Position numbers and translations under genes: made by a program
Notes under the pieces: model-generated
What the model was told of the DNA's origin: nothing
Databases searched by the model: none
The model's input: the letters and a program-made list of their open reading frames with translations, nothing else
Source of the DNA: Nonomuraea sediminis
GTDB taxonomy: Bacteria > Actinomycetota > Actinomycetes > Streptosporangiales > Streptosporangiaceae
NCBI RefSeq assembly: GCF_018531495.1
Contig: NZ_JAHDTI010000029.1
Coordinates: 1-64,000 of the forward strand
Direction of reading: 5' to 3'
DNA length: 64,000 bases
Shown: positions 45,001-51,418 of the stretch, piece by piece
Layout of the letters: each line of letters starts with the position of its first letter
How positions within the stretch are numbered: the stretch's first letter is position 1

Positions 45001-45655
45001 CAGCTACGTCGAGTGGACCGTCAACGCGGCCACCGCAGGGCCCGCCAATCTGGTGCTCCGCTACGCCAACGGGACGACCACCAACCGTCCGATGGCGATC
45101 ACTGTGAACGGCGGAAGCGCGATAAATCGTGACTTCAACGGCACGGGCAACTGGGACACCTGGCAGACCGCCACGATCCCCGTCCAGCTCCAGGCGGGCA
45201 CCAACAAGATCAGGGCCACCGCCACCACCGCCAACGGCGGGCCCAACGCTGACAGCCTCGCGGTGAACCCGCAGGCCCCGACCACGGACTACCAGGCCGA
45301 GGACGCGACGATCTCGCAGGGCGTGGTCGAGTCCAACCACACGGGCTTCACGGGCACGGGGTTCGTGAACTACGACAACGTGACCGGCAGCTACGTGGAG
45401 TGGACGGTCAACGCGGCGACCGCGGGACCCGCCTCGATCACGCTGCGCTACTCCAACGGCACCACGACCAACCGTCCCATGGCGATCACGGCGAACGGCG
45501 GCACCGCGGTCAACCAGGACTTCCCGGGCACCACGAACTGGGACACCTGGCAGACCGCCACCATCACCGTGCAACTCCAGGCCGGAGTCAACAAGATCAG
45601 AGCCACGGCCACGTCCGTGAACGGAGGACCGAACGTCGATAAGCTGACCCTATGA
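42062..45655 (+). CDS. secreted GH2 exo-beta-D-glucosaminidase-like enzyme with FN3 and two CBM35
   Basis: 1197 residues. Signal peptide SRLILLLLSLLLPLL to NAAKA; GH2 sugar-binding and immunoglobulin domains; a catalytic barrel with FLIGSDNPPT (D438) and FNSETSAGP (E502), matching by spacing and context the acid/base and nucleophile of exo-beta-glucosaminidase CsxA. C-terminal FN3 (about 851-945) and two near-identical CBM35 modules (from about 948 and 1077). It probably releases glucosamine from chitosan outside the cell. ATG 42062 follows GCGAGGA at a good spacing. Stop overlaps the Dabb gene (ATGA). Confidence 0.85.
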   Translation: MARSRLILLLLSLLLPLLISTNAAKAATQPIVIPGYKIQSSAKVSDTGATISTPGYAASGWYPVGPRSTVLAGLLQNGVYQDPFYSTNMSSIPTADFDVAWWYRADFTLDSQTGLRTFLDYSGVISGADVWVNGTKVDTVTGAYAHHELDVTAQVHPGVNSVAFKVNPNDPKANLTIGWIDWVQLPRDDNMGIFRDVVVRRSADVSLRDAHVITNLNVPALDSAALTIKADVRNGTSSAVTATVKGTIGSLAFQQDVSLAANETKRVTFTQTIANPQVWWPYTMGAQPLYDLGLSATVGGVETDSLTQKFGIRKVESGKNASGKRFYKINGRNLLIRGGGWSPDIFLRKDLTYLENKIRYVRDLGLNTIRIEGHLDTDELYDLADRYGILTMPGWECCNKWEGSFGSADYPIAKASMQAEAVRLRNHPSVISFLIGSDNPPTGQKDTTYRDALSAAEWDLPIITAASDDGNSGMKMTGPYDWVPPNYWYNKREGGAFGFNSETSAGPDVPTLDSLKRMMTQAQIDSLWQSPSATQYHRSPAAEFNNLKIYHNALRGRYGVPSGLADYVKKAQLAQYEAVRAQFEAYGRNFTDSSNPSTGVVYWMLNSGWSSLHWQLFDYYLDQGGSYWGAREANKPLHVQYSYDNKSVVVVNSGTQAASGLTVKTDVFNTDGTSKYTNTATVTAPADGGKATAVTIPAISGLSTTYLVRLSLLRNGEEIDRNVYALSTSDDVIDWANNTWYYVPTTSYANLTGLNGLAQAPITATATSPSPGTVSVTIKNTGTGKIPAFMLDAHVVDAAGKPMLPALWSDNAISLWPGESKTLTATYQGSGTPSVRVSGWNTATVTVPTGPPDTEKPSVPANPHATGQTSSSVSLAWDASTDNVGVTGYDVYNGADLATTVTGTAATVTGLAPATPYTFTVKAHDAAGNSSDASAPVTATTDAGSGLYEAEDATISQGVVESNHTGFTGTGFVNYDNVTGSYVEWTVNAATAGPANLVLRYANGTTTNRPMAITVNGGSAINRDFNGTGNWDTWQTATIPVQLQAGTNKIRATATTANGGPNADSLAVNPQAPTTDYQAEDATISQGVVESNHTGFTGTGFVNYDNVTGSYVEWTVNAATAGPASITLRYSNGTTTNRPMAITANGGTAVNQDFPGTTNWDTWQTATITVQLQAGVNKIRATATSVNGGPNVDKLTL
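44903..45655 (+). repeat. in-gene tandem duplication of the CBM35 module
   Basis: Two 387-bp-period units, 44903-45289 and 45290-45655. The 5' thirds are almost identical in DNA (for example TCGCAGGGCGTGGTCGAGTC in both), while the middle and 3' parts have diverged at many codons, indicating either recent duplication or partial gene conversion. Confidence 0.85.
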
Positions 45656-45945
45656 TCCGCCACGTCGTGCTGTTCACCTGGACCGAGGCCGCCACCGCAG
45701 AGCAGAAGGCCACGGTCGCCGCGGAGCTGCGCAAGCTCCCCGGGCTCATCCCCGAGATGCGCGCCTACACGGTGGGGCACGACGTGGGCATCAACCAGGG
45801 CAACTACGAGTTCGCGGTGGTCGCCGACTTCGACTCGGTCGACGACTACCTGGTGTACCGCGATCACCCCCTGCACCGGGCGGTGATCGCGGAACACATC
45901 AGCCCCATCGTGGCCACCCGCGCCGCCGTTCAGTACGAGCTGTAA
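45652..45945 (+). CDS. Dabb (stress-responsive alpha/beta barrel) domain protein
   Basis: 97 residues: MIRHVVLFTWTEAATAEQKA, LPGLIPEMRAYTVGHDVG and YEFAVVADFDSVDDYLVYRD, HPLHRAVIAEHI, the ferredoxin-like Dabb fold. Family members dimerise and some catalyse olivetolic-acid-type cyclisations, but most bacterial ones are uncharacterised. Translationally coupled to the glucosaminidase gene. Confidence 0.85.
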   Translation: MIRHVVLFTWTEAATAEQKATVAAELRKLPGLIPEMRAYTVGHDVGINQGNYEFAVVADFDSVDDYLVYRDHPLHRAVIAEHISPIVATRAAVQYEL

Positions 45946-46006
45946 GGGTAGAAATCAGGGTCCATCCCCGATGCGGCCAGGGGGTCGGAAGAGGCACGCT
46001 GAGGCC

Positions 46007-46459
46007 ATGAACGAAATCACCCGACGCGACGAAGTCTCCCTTTCCGCCGCCGCCCTGCGCGGCGCCCCGTGGAAGGCGGCCGCCATCGGCGGTGGTGCCG
46101 TGGCCGCCGTCAGCTACGGCCTTGGCGTGCTGCTGCCCGGTCCCGCCGACCTGGTGTGGGCCCTGGGGCTGGGCATCAGCCTGTTCGCCCTGATCGCCGC
46201 GATCGGCGCGGTGGCCAAGCCCAATGAGGGCGACCGGGTGACTCGCCAGGCCCGGCTGTGGTCGCTGCAGCACCCGGCCAAGTTCGCGCTGCTGCCCGCC
46301 GGCATCACCGCGGTGCTGGACTACCCGGTGCAGCTGGTGCTGGACGGCGAGGGCGTGTTCGGCTCGGCCTTCCAGGCGCTGTGGCACGGCGCGCTGGTCT
46401 ACGTGATCGCTGCCATCCTGACCATCACGATGCGGGGACGAGCACAATCTTCCCGGTGA
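46007..46459 (+). CDS. small integral membrane protein
   Basis: 150 residues with four hydrophobic segments (about 28-45, 50-68, 90-108, 122-142) after a short polar N-terminus (NEITRRDEVSLSAAALRG). Not recognised. ATG 46007 preferred over 45971 since GAGG precedes it and the earlier start lies in a poorly coding stretch. 3' end overlaps the quinone-oxidoreductase gene by 35 bp. Confidence 0.6.
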   Translation: MNEITRRDEVSLSAAALRGAPWKAAAIGGGAVAAVSYGLGVLLPGPADLVWALGLGISLFALIAAIGAVAKPNEGDRVTRQARLWSLQHPAKFALLPAGITAVLDYPVQLVLDGEGVFGSAFQALWHGALVYVIAAILTITMRGRAQSSR

Positions 46460-47342
46460 CCCGCCTGTTGATGAGATCGTCCATGGCCTGCCCGGCCTCC
46501 GCCAGCGGCCTGGTCTCCGGCGCCAGCGGATCGATGCCCGGCATCGCGAGGAGCTCTTCGAGCATCGCCCGGTTCTCCATCGCGTGCGACATCGACCACG
46601 CGCCCCAGTCCAGGCCCACGACCGACCGGCTGCGCAGCAGCACCTGGTTGGCCGGCAACCTGGGGATCTCCCCTGAGGCGAACCCGACCACCAGCAGCCG
46701 CCCGCGCTCGCGCAGTGCCCGCAACGCCTGCTCCGACAGCTCGCCGCCCACCGGATCCACCGCCACGTCGACGCCCCACGCCCTGGCCGCGTCCTTCAGC
46801 CCCGCGTAGCCGACTGCCTCGTTCGCACCCGCCCGCAGGGCGCGCTCCCGCTTGTCCCGCGTCGAAGCGGCCGCCAGCACGTCCGCGCCCAGCGCTCTGG
46901 CCACCTGCACCGCCGCGAGCCCGACCCCGCCGCCCGCGCCGAGCACCAGGACCCGCTCGCCCGGCCGCAGCCCGGCCCGCTCCCTGAGCGCGAACAGCGC
47001 CGTGCAGTAGCTCTGCGCGAACGCCGCCGCCCTGGCCGAGTCCAGCCTGTCGGGAATCGGTACGGCCTGCGCCCGGTGCACCACGACCTTCGAGGCGAAC
47101 CCGCCCAGCCCGGTGATCGCCAGCACCCTGGTCCCGTCCGGCAGCCGCCCGGCCACCTCGTAGCCCGGCGTGAACGGCAGCGGCGGCTTGATCTGGTAGC
47201 CGCCCCTGGCCATCAGCCCGTCGACGTAGTTGACGCCCGCCGCCTCGACGTCGATGACCACCTGGCCCTCCCCGGCGACGGGATCGGGCCGCTCCACGAC
47301 TTCGACCGGCTTGCCGTACTCGGTGCAGACGACGGCCTTCAT
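46425..47342 (-). CDS. quinone-oxidoreductase-type MDR dehydrogenase
   Basis: 305 residues: MKAVVCTEYGKPVEVVERPD, AAGVNYVDGLMARGGYQ, PFTPGYEVAGRLPDG, NADPH motif VLVLGAGGGVGLAAVQVARA and DPVGGELSEQALRAL. It lacks the zinc-binding cysteines of true alcohol dehydrogenases, as expected for zeta-crystallin-type enzymes. Its ATG overlaps the SRPBCC stop (ATGA). Confidence 0.85.
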   Translation of the reverse strand: MKAVVCTEYGKPVEVVERPDPVAGEGQVVIDVEAAGVNYVDGLMARGGYQIKPPLPFTPGYEVAGRLPDGTRVLAITGLGGFASKVVVHRAQAVPIPDRLDSARAAAFAQSYCTALFALRERAGLRPGERVLVLGAGGGVGLAAVQVARALGADVLAAASTRDKRERALRAGANEAVGYAGLKDAARAWGVDVAVDPVGGELSEQALRALRERGRLLVVGFASGEIPRLPANQVLLRSRSVVGLDWGAWSMSHAMENRAMLEELLAMPGIDPLAPETRPLAEAGQAMDDLINRRVTGKIVLVPAS

Positions 47343-47806
47343 CGGGCCTCGACCAGGCGCTTGAGCCCTTCGAGGGTCTTGTGCATGTTGGCGGCGTTGT
47401 GAGTGTCGCGGTCGGGCACGTTGGTCGTCCAGGCGCCCACGACGCGCATGAACGCGCCGCGGGTGTCCCAGGTCTTCTGCTCGACGCGGCAGCCGCCGGC
47501 GGTCGGCGTCAGGTCGAAGCGCCAGATGGCCACGTCGAGCACGCCGGCCGCGCGCACGTGGTAGGCGAAGATCCGCCCCGGCTCGGCCTCGGTGACCGTG
47601 CACCGGGTGGACCAGCGGCGCCCGCCGTTGCGGTTGCTGCCCACGAAGCGGGCGCCCCGCCTGGCCTCCTTGACGGGGCCGATCCAGTGCGCGCTCAGGC
47701 ACTCGGCGTTCCAGCTCGCGAGGTTGGCCAGGTCGGTGACCACGTCGTAAACGCGCTCGGCAGGGGCGGCGATCTCGATGCTCGCGGTGGCGTTCGGCTC
47801 GCTCAT
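47339..47806 (-). CDS. SRPBCC-family (START-like) protein
   Basis: 155 residues with the polyketide-cyclase/SRPBCC pattern: ASIEIAAPAERVYDVVTDLA, NLASWNAEC, GARFVGSNRNGGRRWSTRCT, WRFDLTPTAGGCRVEQKTWD and a long C-terminal helix. Hydrophobic-ligand-binding fold; ligand unknown. Coupled to the oxidoreductase downstream and preceded, 24 bp away, by the VOC gene on the same strand. Confidence 0.8.
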   Translation of the reverse strand: MSEPNATASIEIAAPAERVYDVVTDLANLASWNAECLSAHWIGPVKEARRGARFVGSNRNGGRRWSTRCTVTEAEPGRIFAYHVRAAGVLDVAIWRFDLTPTAGGCRVEQKTWDTRGAFMRVVGAWTTNVPDRDTHNAANMHKTLEGLKRLVEAR

Positions 47807-47830
47807 GCCGCCAGCTTGCCGGACCGAATA

Positions 47831-48214
47831 TTATTCGGGCAACCCCTTCTCCGCCTGGCTGCGGCAGACGCAGAACTCGTTGCCCTCGGGGTCGAGCATG
47901 GTCACCCAGCCGGTGCCGTCGGGGTTGCGGAGGTCGTCGTGAATGGTCGCCCCCATCTTGAGCAGCCGCTCGACCTCCTCGTCGCGGGTGCGGCCATCGG
48001 CGCTGTTGACATCGAAGTGCACCCGGTTCTTCACCGCCTTGCCCTCGGGCACGCGGATGAACAGCAGGAACGGGTCGGCCTCGGTGCGCAGCATCACCTC
48101 GTCGTCGCCCGGCTCGTCCCCCTCGCCCAGCGGCAGCCCCATCGCCTCGCTCCACCAGGTCGCGATGGCATACGGGTCGACGGCGTCAATCGTCACAGCG
48201 TGAATCTCAATCAT
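47831..48214 (-). CDS. VOC/glyoxalase-like protein
   Basis: 127 residues, Glyoxalase_6-like: HAVTIDAVDPYAIATWWSEA, LPLGEGDEPGDDEVMLRTEA, VHFDVNSADGRTRDEEVERL and MLDPEGNEFCVCRS. His, Asp/Glu positions of a metal site are partly present. Function unknown. ATG 48214 is the family start; the frame runs on upstream through repeat B2. First gene of a VOC-SRPBCC-oxidoreductase run. Confidence 0.8.
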   Translation of the reverse strand: MIEIHAVTIDAVDPYAIATWWSEAMGLPLGEGDEPGDDEVMLRTEADPFLLFIRVPEGKAVKNRVHFDVNSADGRTRDEEVERLLKMGATIHDDLRNPDGTGWVTMLDPEGNEFCVCRSQAEKGLPE

Positions 48215-48244
48215 CCGGCCACCCAACCACAGACGGCCTCTGTC

Positions 48245-48349
48245 GTACGGCAGGCCGCCCCACCGGCCGCCCGCCGTACGCCGGCTGAGGGCCCCTGACC
48301 GGCGCTTGCGGCGAGTCGGGGACGGTGGCCCGCCGTAACGGCGCGCTCC
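48245..48349 (+). repeat. dispersed GC-rich repeat, family B, copy 2
   Basis: About 105 bp beginning GTACGGCAGGCC, homologous to 36769-36870 and in the same orientation. It sits 30 bp upstream of the VOC gene start and before the leader of the Trp-rich ORF. Confidence 0.7.
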
Positions 48350-48660
48350 AGCCGTGGCATGCGCGACCAGGCGCCGCGTCAATGCGACTTATGTGGACTT
48401 TATGCGGAAAGTAATGCACCTTCACGGAACGGTGTGTTTATCGGCATCCGAGTAATGAATCGCCTCTCATATCGGAGCTGGTTGAACCGTGCACTTCTTA
48501 ACCTCGTTGAACTGGATAAATGCCGATAGATCGACCTTCGCACCAAAGCCTCACCAAAGCTCCCTATATCCAGGGATGTAGAGAGATTTGAGTGTTAATG
48601 TCGCATTTGTCGGCATGTAGGTGCTCCCGCGACGGGAGCTAGCTCATGAGGAGGGGAATC
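48350..48660 (+). promoter_or_regulatory. long leader/promoter region of the Trp-rich ORF
   Basis: 311 bp, clearly more AT-rich than flanking DNA and with no competing gene. TCGGCAT occurs at 48441-48447 and 48610-48616 and inverted (ATGCCGA) at 48520-48526; the first two sites extend to a 9-bp inverted pair, TATCGGCAT/ATGCCGATA. TTGAAC occurs twice (about 48482 and 48506). A hairpin GCTCCCG-CGA-CGGGAGC (48623-48639) stands 8 bp before the ribosome site. No promoter can be fixed with confidence. Confidence 0.5.
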
Positions 48661-48786
48661 ATGGCACGTGTCGGCTTCCCCGGCTGGCAGAGCTGGGGTA
48701 ACTGGGGCTGGGGCCACCGGCGCTGGCGTCGCTGGGGCTGGTGGGGCCACCGGCGCCACTGCGGCTGGGGAGGATGGTGGTGGTAG
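48661..48786 (+). CDS. 41-residue Trp/Gly/Arg-rich peptide
   Basis: An uninterrupted ORF behind a near-perfect Shine-Dalgarno GAGGAGGGG (48648-48656), 4 bp from the ATG. Composition is extreme: 12 Trp, 10 Gly, 7 Arg, 3 His, one Cys (C34) and no Lys, Asp, Glu or Thr. It reads MARVGFPGWQSWGNWGWGH, then RRWRRWGWWGHRR, then HCGWGGWWW. GW(W)GHRR recurs, and GGGGCCACCGGCGC is repeated in the DNA (48710-48723, 48743-48756). A hairpin follows 11 bp after the stop, then an ABC exporter gene. I do not recognise it. Either a small exported/antimicrobial-type peptide precursor or a Trp-rich leader peptide would fit. Confidence 0.65.
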   Translation: MARVGFPGWQSWGNWGWGHRRWRRWGWWGHRRHCGWGGWWW

Positions 48787-48797
48787 ACACCTCATCC

Positions 48798-48826
48798 GAG
48801 AGCCGGCGGCCTGTCCGCCGGCTCTC
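48798..48826 (+). terminator. hairpin between Trp-rich ORF and ABC exporter (terminator or attenuator)
   Basis: GAGAGCCGGCGG (48798-48809) pairs perfectly with CCGCCGGCTCTC (48815-48826) around a 5-nt loop; CTTC follows rather than a U-run. It starts 11 bp after the peptide stop and ends 22 bp before the exporter start, so it can set the ratio of peptide to exporter mRNA or act as an attenuator. CCGGCG words inside the ORF (48717, 48750) could pair with its 3' arm. Confidence 0.7.
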
Positions 48827-48848
48827 CTTCGCCGCCAGGGCAGGAAGG

Positions 48849-50588
48849 ATGTCGGCGACGCCGGGCGTCGTGGAGCTCGCGCCGACGGTCATGCTCCGCA
48901 AGGCCTTCAGGGAGTTCTGGCCCGTCACCCGCGGACTCCGCCTGCTCTTCGTCGTCGGCGGTGTGCTGGCGATCGTGGCCGCGCTGTGCGAGGTCGCCGC
49001 GATCGCCCTGTTCGCCGTCATCACCGACCAGGTGCTCAGCCTGGGCGACCTGAACGCGTTCTGGGCGCCCGCGCTGGCCTGGCTCGGCCTTGCCATCCTG
49101 GCCGGAGTGGTCACCTTCGGCGGCTCCTATCTCACCGCGCTCGCCGCCGAGCGGTTCCTGCTCAAGCTGCGTGACCGGGTCTTCGCGCACCTGCAGACCC
49201 TCACGCCCGACTTCTTCAACAACCGGCGCCTGGGCGACCTGATGGCCAGGCTGACCGACGACATCGAGGCCATCGAGGAACTGGTCGGCTCCGGGCTGGT
49301 CAGGGCGTTCACCACGGTGATCTCCGTGATCGTCTTCGCCGGCGCCGCCTTCTTCGTCCGCTGGGACCTGGCACTGATCACCTTCGCGCTCGTCCCCGCG
49401 TTCCTGGTGGTATCCAAGATGTTCGCGTCCAGGTTCAGGGTCGCGGCCGGCCGAGAGCGGCTCAGCAACGGCCTGATGAACAGCGTCATCGAGGAGAGCC
49501 TGTCCAACCAGAGCCTGGTGCAGGCCTACAACCGCCAGGAGACCGAGGCCGGCCACCTGCACACCCAGGGCATGAGCTGGCTGCGGGCCAACATGTCCCA
49601 GGCCGTGCTCTCAGGGCTGTACAGCCCTGTCGTCCAGGTGCTGCAGACCATCTGCATGATCGTCATCCTCGGCTTCGGCGCCTGGGAGATAGCCGCGGGC
49701 CGCCTCACCATCGGCGGGCTGCTCGCCTTCGCCGCATACCTGGCCTACCTCTATCCGGCGATCCAGGGCCTGGGCCAGCTCGCGCTCAACATCTCAGAAG
49801 CGCTGGCCGGCTCCGACCGCGTCATGGAGGTGCTCAACGCCAAGCCGAGCGTCACCGACGGGCCCACCGCCGAGCCTCTGACGACCCGCGCCGAGGGCAG
49901 GATCGAGTTCGAGGATGTCGGCTTCACCTACCTGAACAGGAGCAGGCCGGCACTGGCCGACCTGTCCTTCACCGCCGAGCCCGGCGAGCTCATCGTCATC
50001 ACCGGACCCAGCGGCGCGGGCAAGTCGACCCTGGCAAAGCTGCTGCTGCGCTTCTACGAGCCCACCAGCGGCCGGATCCTGCTCGACGGCACCGACATTC
50101 GCGACATCACCCGCGACTCCCTGCGCGACAACATCACGCTCCTGCAGCAGGAGAGCATGCTGTTCTCGGGGACCGCGCGCGAGAACATTGCGTATGGCAA
50201 GCCAGGCGCCGGCCTCGACGAGATCGTCGAGGCCGCCAAGCTCGCCGACGCGCACGACTTCATCATCCGGCTGCCGGGCAAGTACGACACGCTGCTCGGA
50301 CAACGCGGACGGCTGCTGTCGGGCGGACAGCTCCAGCGCATCGCCATCGCGCGCGCCCTGCTGCGCAACGCGCCCGTGCTCGTCCTGGACGAGCCGATGA
50401 CCGGGCTGGACACCGTCACCGCCGCGCGCGTCATGGAGCCGCTCAAGCGACTCATGGCCGGCCGCACGACGATCCTCATCACCCACGACCTGCGGCACGT
50501 GCCGGAGACGGCCCGCACGATCGTGCTGGAGCCGGTACCGCGCACGCACCGCATCCGCATCAAGCACATGACGGCGTTGCTGCGCTGA
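48849..50588 (+). CDS. type-I ABC exporter, fused permease-ATPase
   Basis: 579 residues. Six membrane helices (about 25-300) with FGGSYLTALAAERFLLKLRD and PDFFNNRRLGDLMARLTDD coupling regions; NBD with Walker A ITGPSGAGKSTLAK, Q-loop LLQQESMLF, signature LLSGGQLQRIAIARALLRN, Walker B PVLVLDEPMTGLDT and H-loop ITHDLRH. The Walker B aspartate-glutamate pair is intact. No N-terminal C39 peptidase domain, so it would not itself cleave a leader. ATG 48849 directly follows AGGAAGG (spacing near zero), hence the start is uncertain; the open frame extends back to 48741 through the peptide gene. Confidence 0.85.
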   Translation: MSATPGVVELAPTVMLRKAFREFWPVTRGLRLLFVVGGVLAIVAALCEVAAIALFAVITDQVLSLGDLNAFWAPALAWLGLAILAGVVTFGGSYLTALAAERFLLKLRDRVFAHLQTLTPDFFNNRRLGDLMARLTDDIEAIEELVGSGLVRAFTTVISVIVFAGAAFFVRWDLALITFALVPAFLVVSKMFASRFRVAAGRERLSNGLMNSVIEESLSNQSLVQAYNRQETEAGHLHTQGMSWLRANMSQAVLSGLYSPVVQVLQTICMIVILGFGAWEIAAGRLTIGGLLAFAAYLAYLYPAIQGLGQLALNISEALAGSDRVMEVLNAKPSVTDGPTAEPLTTRAEGRIEFEDVGFTYLNRSRPALADLSFTAEPGELIVITGPSGAGKSTLAKLLLRFYEPTSGRILLDGTDIRDITRDSLRDNITLLQQESMLFSGTARENIAYGKPGAGLDEIVEAAKLADAHDFIIRLPGKYDTLLGQRGRLLSGGQLQRIAIARALLRNAPVLVLDEPMTGLDTVTAARVMEPLKRLMAGRTTILITHDLRHVPETARTIVLEPVPRTHRIRIKHMTALLR

Positions 50589-50593
50589 GAAGT

Positions 50594-50667
50594 GGAGCCG
50601 CAGCGGGGGCTCGAACCCCGTCCTGCTGGTTGGAAGCCAGCTGCCTCACCCGTTCGGCCTCTGCGGC
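50594..50667 (-). tRNA. tRNA-Gly (anticodon TCC)
   Basis: Minus-strand cloverleaf: acceptor GCCGCAG/CTGCGGC, anticodon arm GCTGG-CTTCCAA-CCAGC (anticodon TCC), T arm CGGGG-TTCGAGC-CCCCG, discriminator T, and an encoded CCA (50594-50596). Last of three tRNAs in transcription order. Confidence 0.93.
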
Positions 50668-50682
50668 GGGTCTCGTGTTCCG

Positions 50683-50754
50683 TAGCGATGGCAGGAGTCG
50701 AACCTGCGACCTTCCCGTTATGAGCGGGATGCTCCGCCGCTGAGCTACATCGCC
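50683..50754 (-). tRNA. tRNA-Met (anticodon CAT)
   Basis: Acceptor GGCGATG with CATCGCT (a G1-T72 wobble), anticodon arm TCCCG-CTCATAA-CGGGA (anticodon CAT), T arm GCAGG-TTCGACT-CCTGC. No C1-A72 mismatch, so it is not a standard initiator; elongator Met is most likely, though a lysidine-modified Ile tRNA also has CAT. CCA is not encoded. Confidence 0.88.
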
Positions 50755-50757
50755 TCG

Positions 50758-50833
50758 TCCAGGTGGCAGGATTCGAACCTGCGGTACTCGTGCTCCCAAG
50801 GCACGCGGGCTGGCCAAGCTGCCCCACACCCGG
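50758..50833 (-). tRNA. tRNA-Pro (anticodon TGG)
   Basis: Acceptor CCGGGTG/CACCTGG (one G-T pair), anticodon arm CGTGC-CTTGGGA-GCACG (anticodon TGG), T arm GCAGG-TTCGAAT-CCTGC, discriminator A. First tRNA of the cluster; CCA is not encoded. Confidence 0.92.
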
Positions 50834-50851
50834 TGGATCGTTGTGCGAGCC

Positions 50852-50888
50852 GAAAAGAAAAAGCCGCCGGGGAAATCCCTGGCGGCTT
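50852..50888 (-). terminator. intrinsic terminator (minus strand)
   Basis: On the minus strand AAGCCGCC (50888-50881) pairs with GGCGGCTT (50868-50861), with an inner GGG/CCC extension, followed by a T-rich tail complementary to GAAAAGAAAAA at 50852-50862. It terminates transcripts arriving from the SMR/small-ORF side before the tRNA cluster. Confidence 0.85.
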
Positions 50889-50904
50889 CTCGGGGTCGTG
50901 ACGG

Positions 50905-50973
50905 TTACCCGGAAGCCTGCCGTGACATGGGTCCCTGGCCAGGCTGCGTGCCTCGCTTCGGCATGGTGTTCAC
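50905..50973 (-). CDS. possible 22-residue small ORF
   Basis: GTG at 50973 has AAAGGAGG 6 bp ahead, a near-perfect ribosome site, and the frame reads MNTMPKRGTQPGQGPMSRQA then SG before TAA. It is followed by a strong intrinsic terminator and preceded by the hairpin after the SMR gene. Product unrecognised; small size means coding is uncertain. Confidence 0.4.
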   Translation of the reverse strand: MNTMPKRGTQPGQGPMSRQASG

Positions 50974-51012
50974 GGCTGTCCTCCTTTCGACTCGCGTTCA
51001 AGGTAGCCCGCT

Positions 51013-51055
51013 CGTACGGCGGGCGGCCAATGGTTTTCCTGCCGCCCGCCGTACG
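51013..51055 (-). terminator. long hairpin after the SMR gene
   Basis: CGTACGGCGGGCGG (51013-51026) is exactly complementary to CCGCCCGCCGTACG (51042-51055), a 14-bp stem with a 15-nt loop, starting 7 bp after the SMR stop. The arms contain the GTACGGC word also found at the edge of dispersed repeats A and B. Confidence 0.7.
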
Positions 51056-51061
51056 GGAAAT

Positions 51062-51382
51062 TCAGTGGGAGCCGGCGAGATTGAGGCCGACGACGCCGAT
51101 GAGGATGAGGGCGATCGAGCCGATGCGCGCGAAGGAGACCTCGTCCCCCATCGCGAGCATGCCGAGCGCGGCCGTCCCGACGGCGCCGATGCCCGTCCAC
51201 ACGGCGTAGGCCGTGCCGACCTCCAGGCTCTTGAGCGCGTAGGCGAGCAGGCCGAAGCTGAGTGCGGCGGTGGCGAGGAAGGACAGGGTCCACCACAGGT
51301 GCGAAAGGCCGTCGCTCATCTTGAGCGAGTAGGCCATGGCGACCTCGAACAGACCGGCGACGATGATGATGATCCAGGCCAT
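51062..51382 (-). CDS. gdx: SMR-family guanidinium exporter (Gdx/SugE type)
   Basis: 106 residues, four membrane helices: MAWIIIIVAGLFEVAMAYSL with the essential membrane Glu (E13), LSFLATAALSFGLLAYALKS, LEVGTAYAVWTGIGAVGTAA, LGMLAMGDEVSFARIGSIAL. The sequence fits the SugE/Gdx subgroup that exports guanidinium in exchange for protons, and the guanidine-III riboswitch 36 nt upstream makes that substrate assignment strong. GAGGAG lies 9 bp before the ATG. Confidence 0.85.
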   Translation of the reverse strand: MAWIIIIVAGLFEVAMAYSLKMSDGLSHLWWTLSFLATAALSFGLLAYALKSLEVGTAYAVWTGIGAVGTAALGMLAMGDEVSFARIGSIALILIGVVGLNLAGSH

Positions 51383-51418
51383 TGCTGGGAACTCCTCGGG
51401 ACGAGCCGACAGGGTCGT

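Noticed and set aside
48595..48795. Minus-strand Ala/Pro-rich 66-codon frame opposite the Trp-rich ORF
   Set aside because: It is the complement of TGG/GGC codons and lacks a ribosome site; the plus-strand ORF has a strong one.
50594..50833. tRNA cluster as an integration site of a mobile island
   Set aside because: No integrase, direct repeat of a tRNA 3' end or composition shift flanks the cluster.
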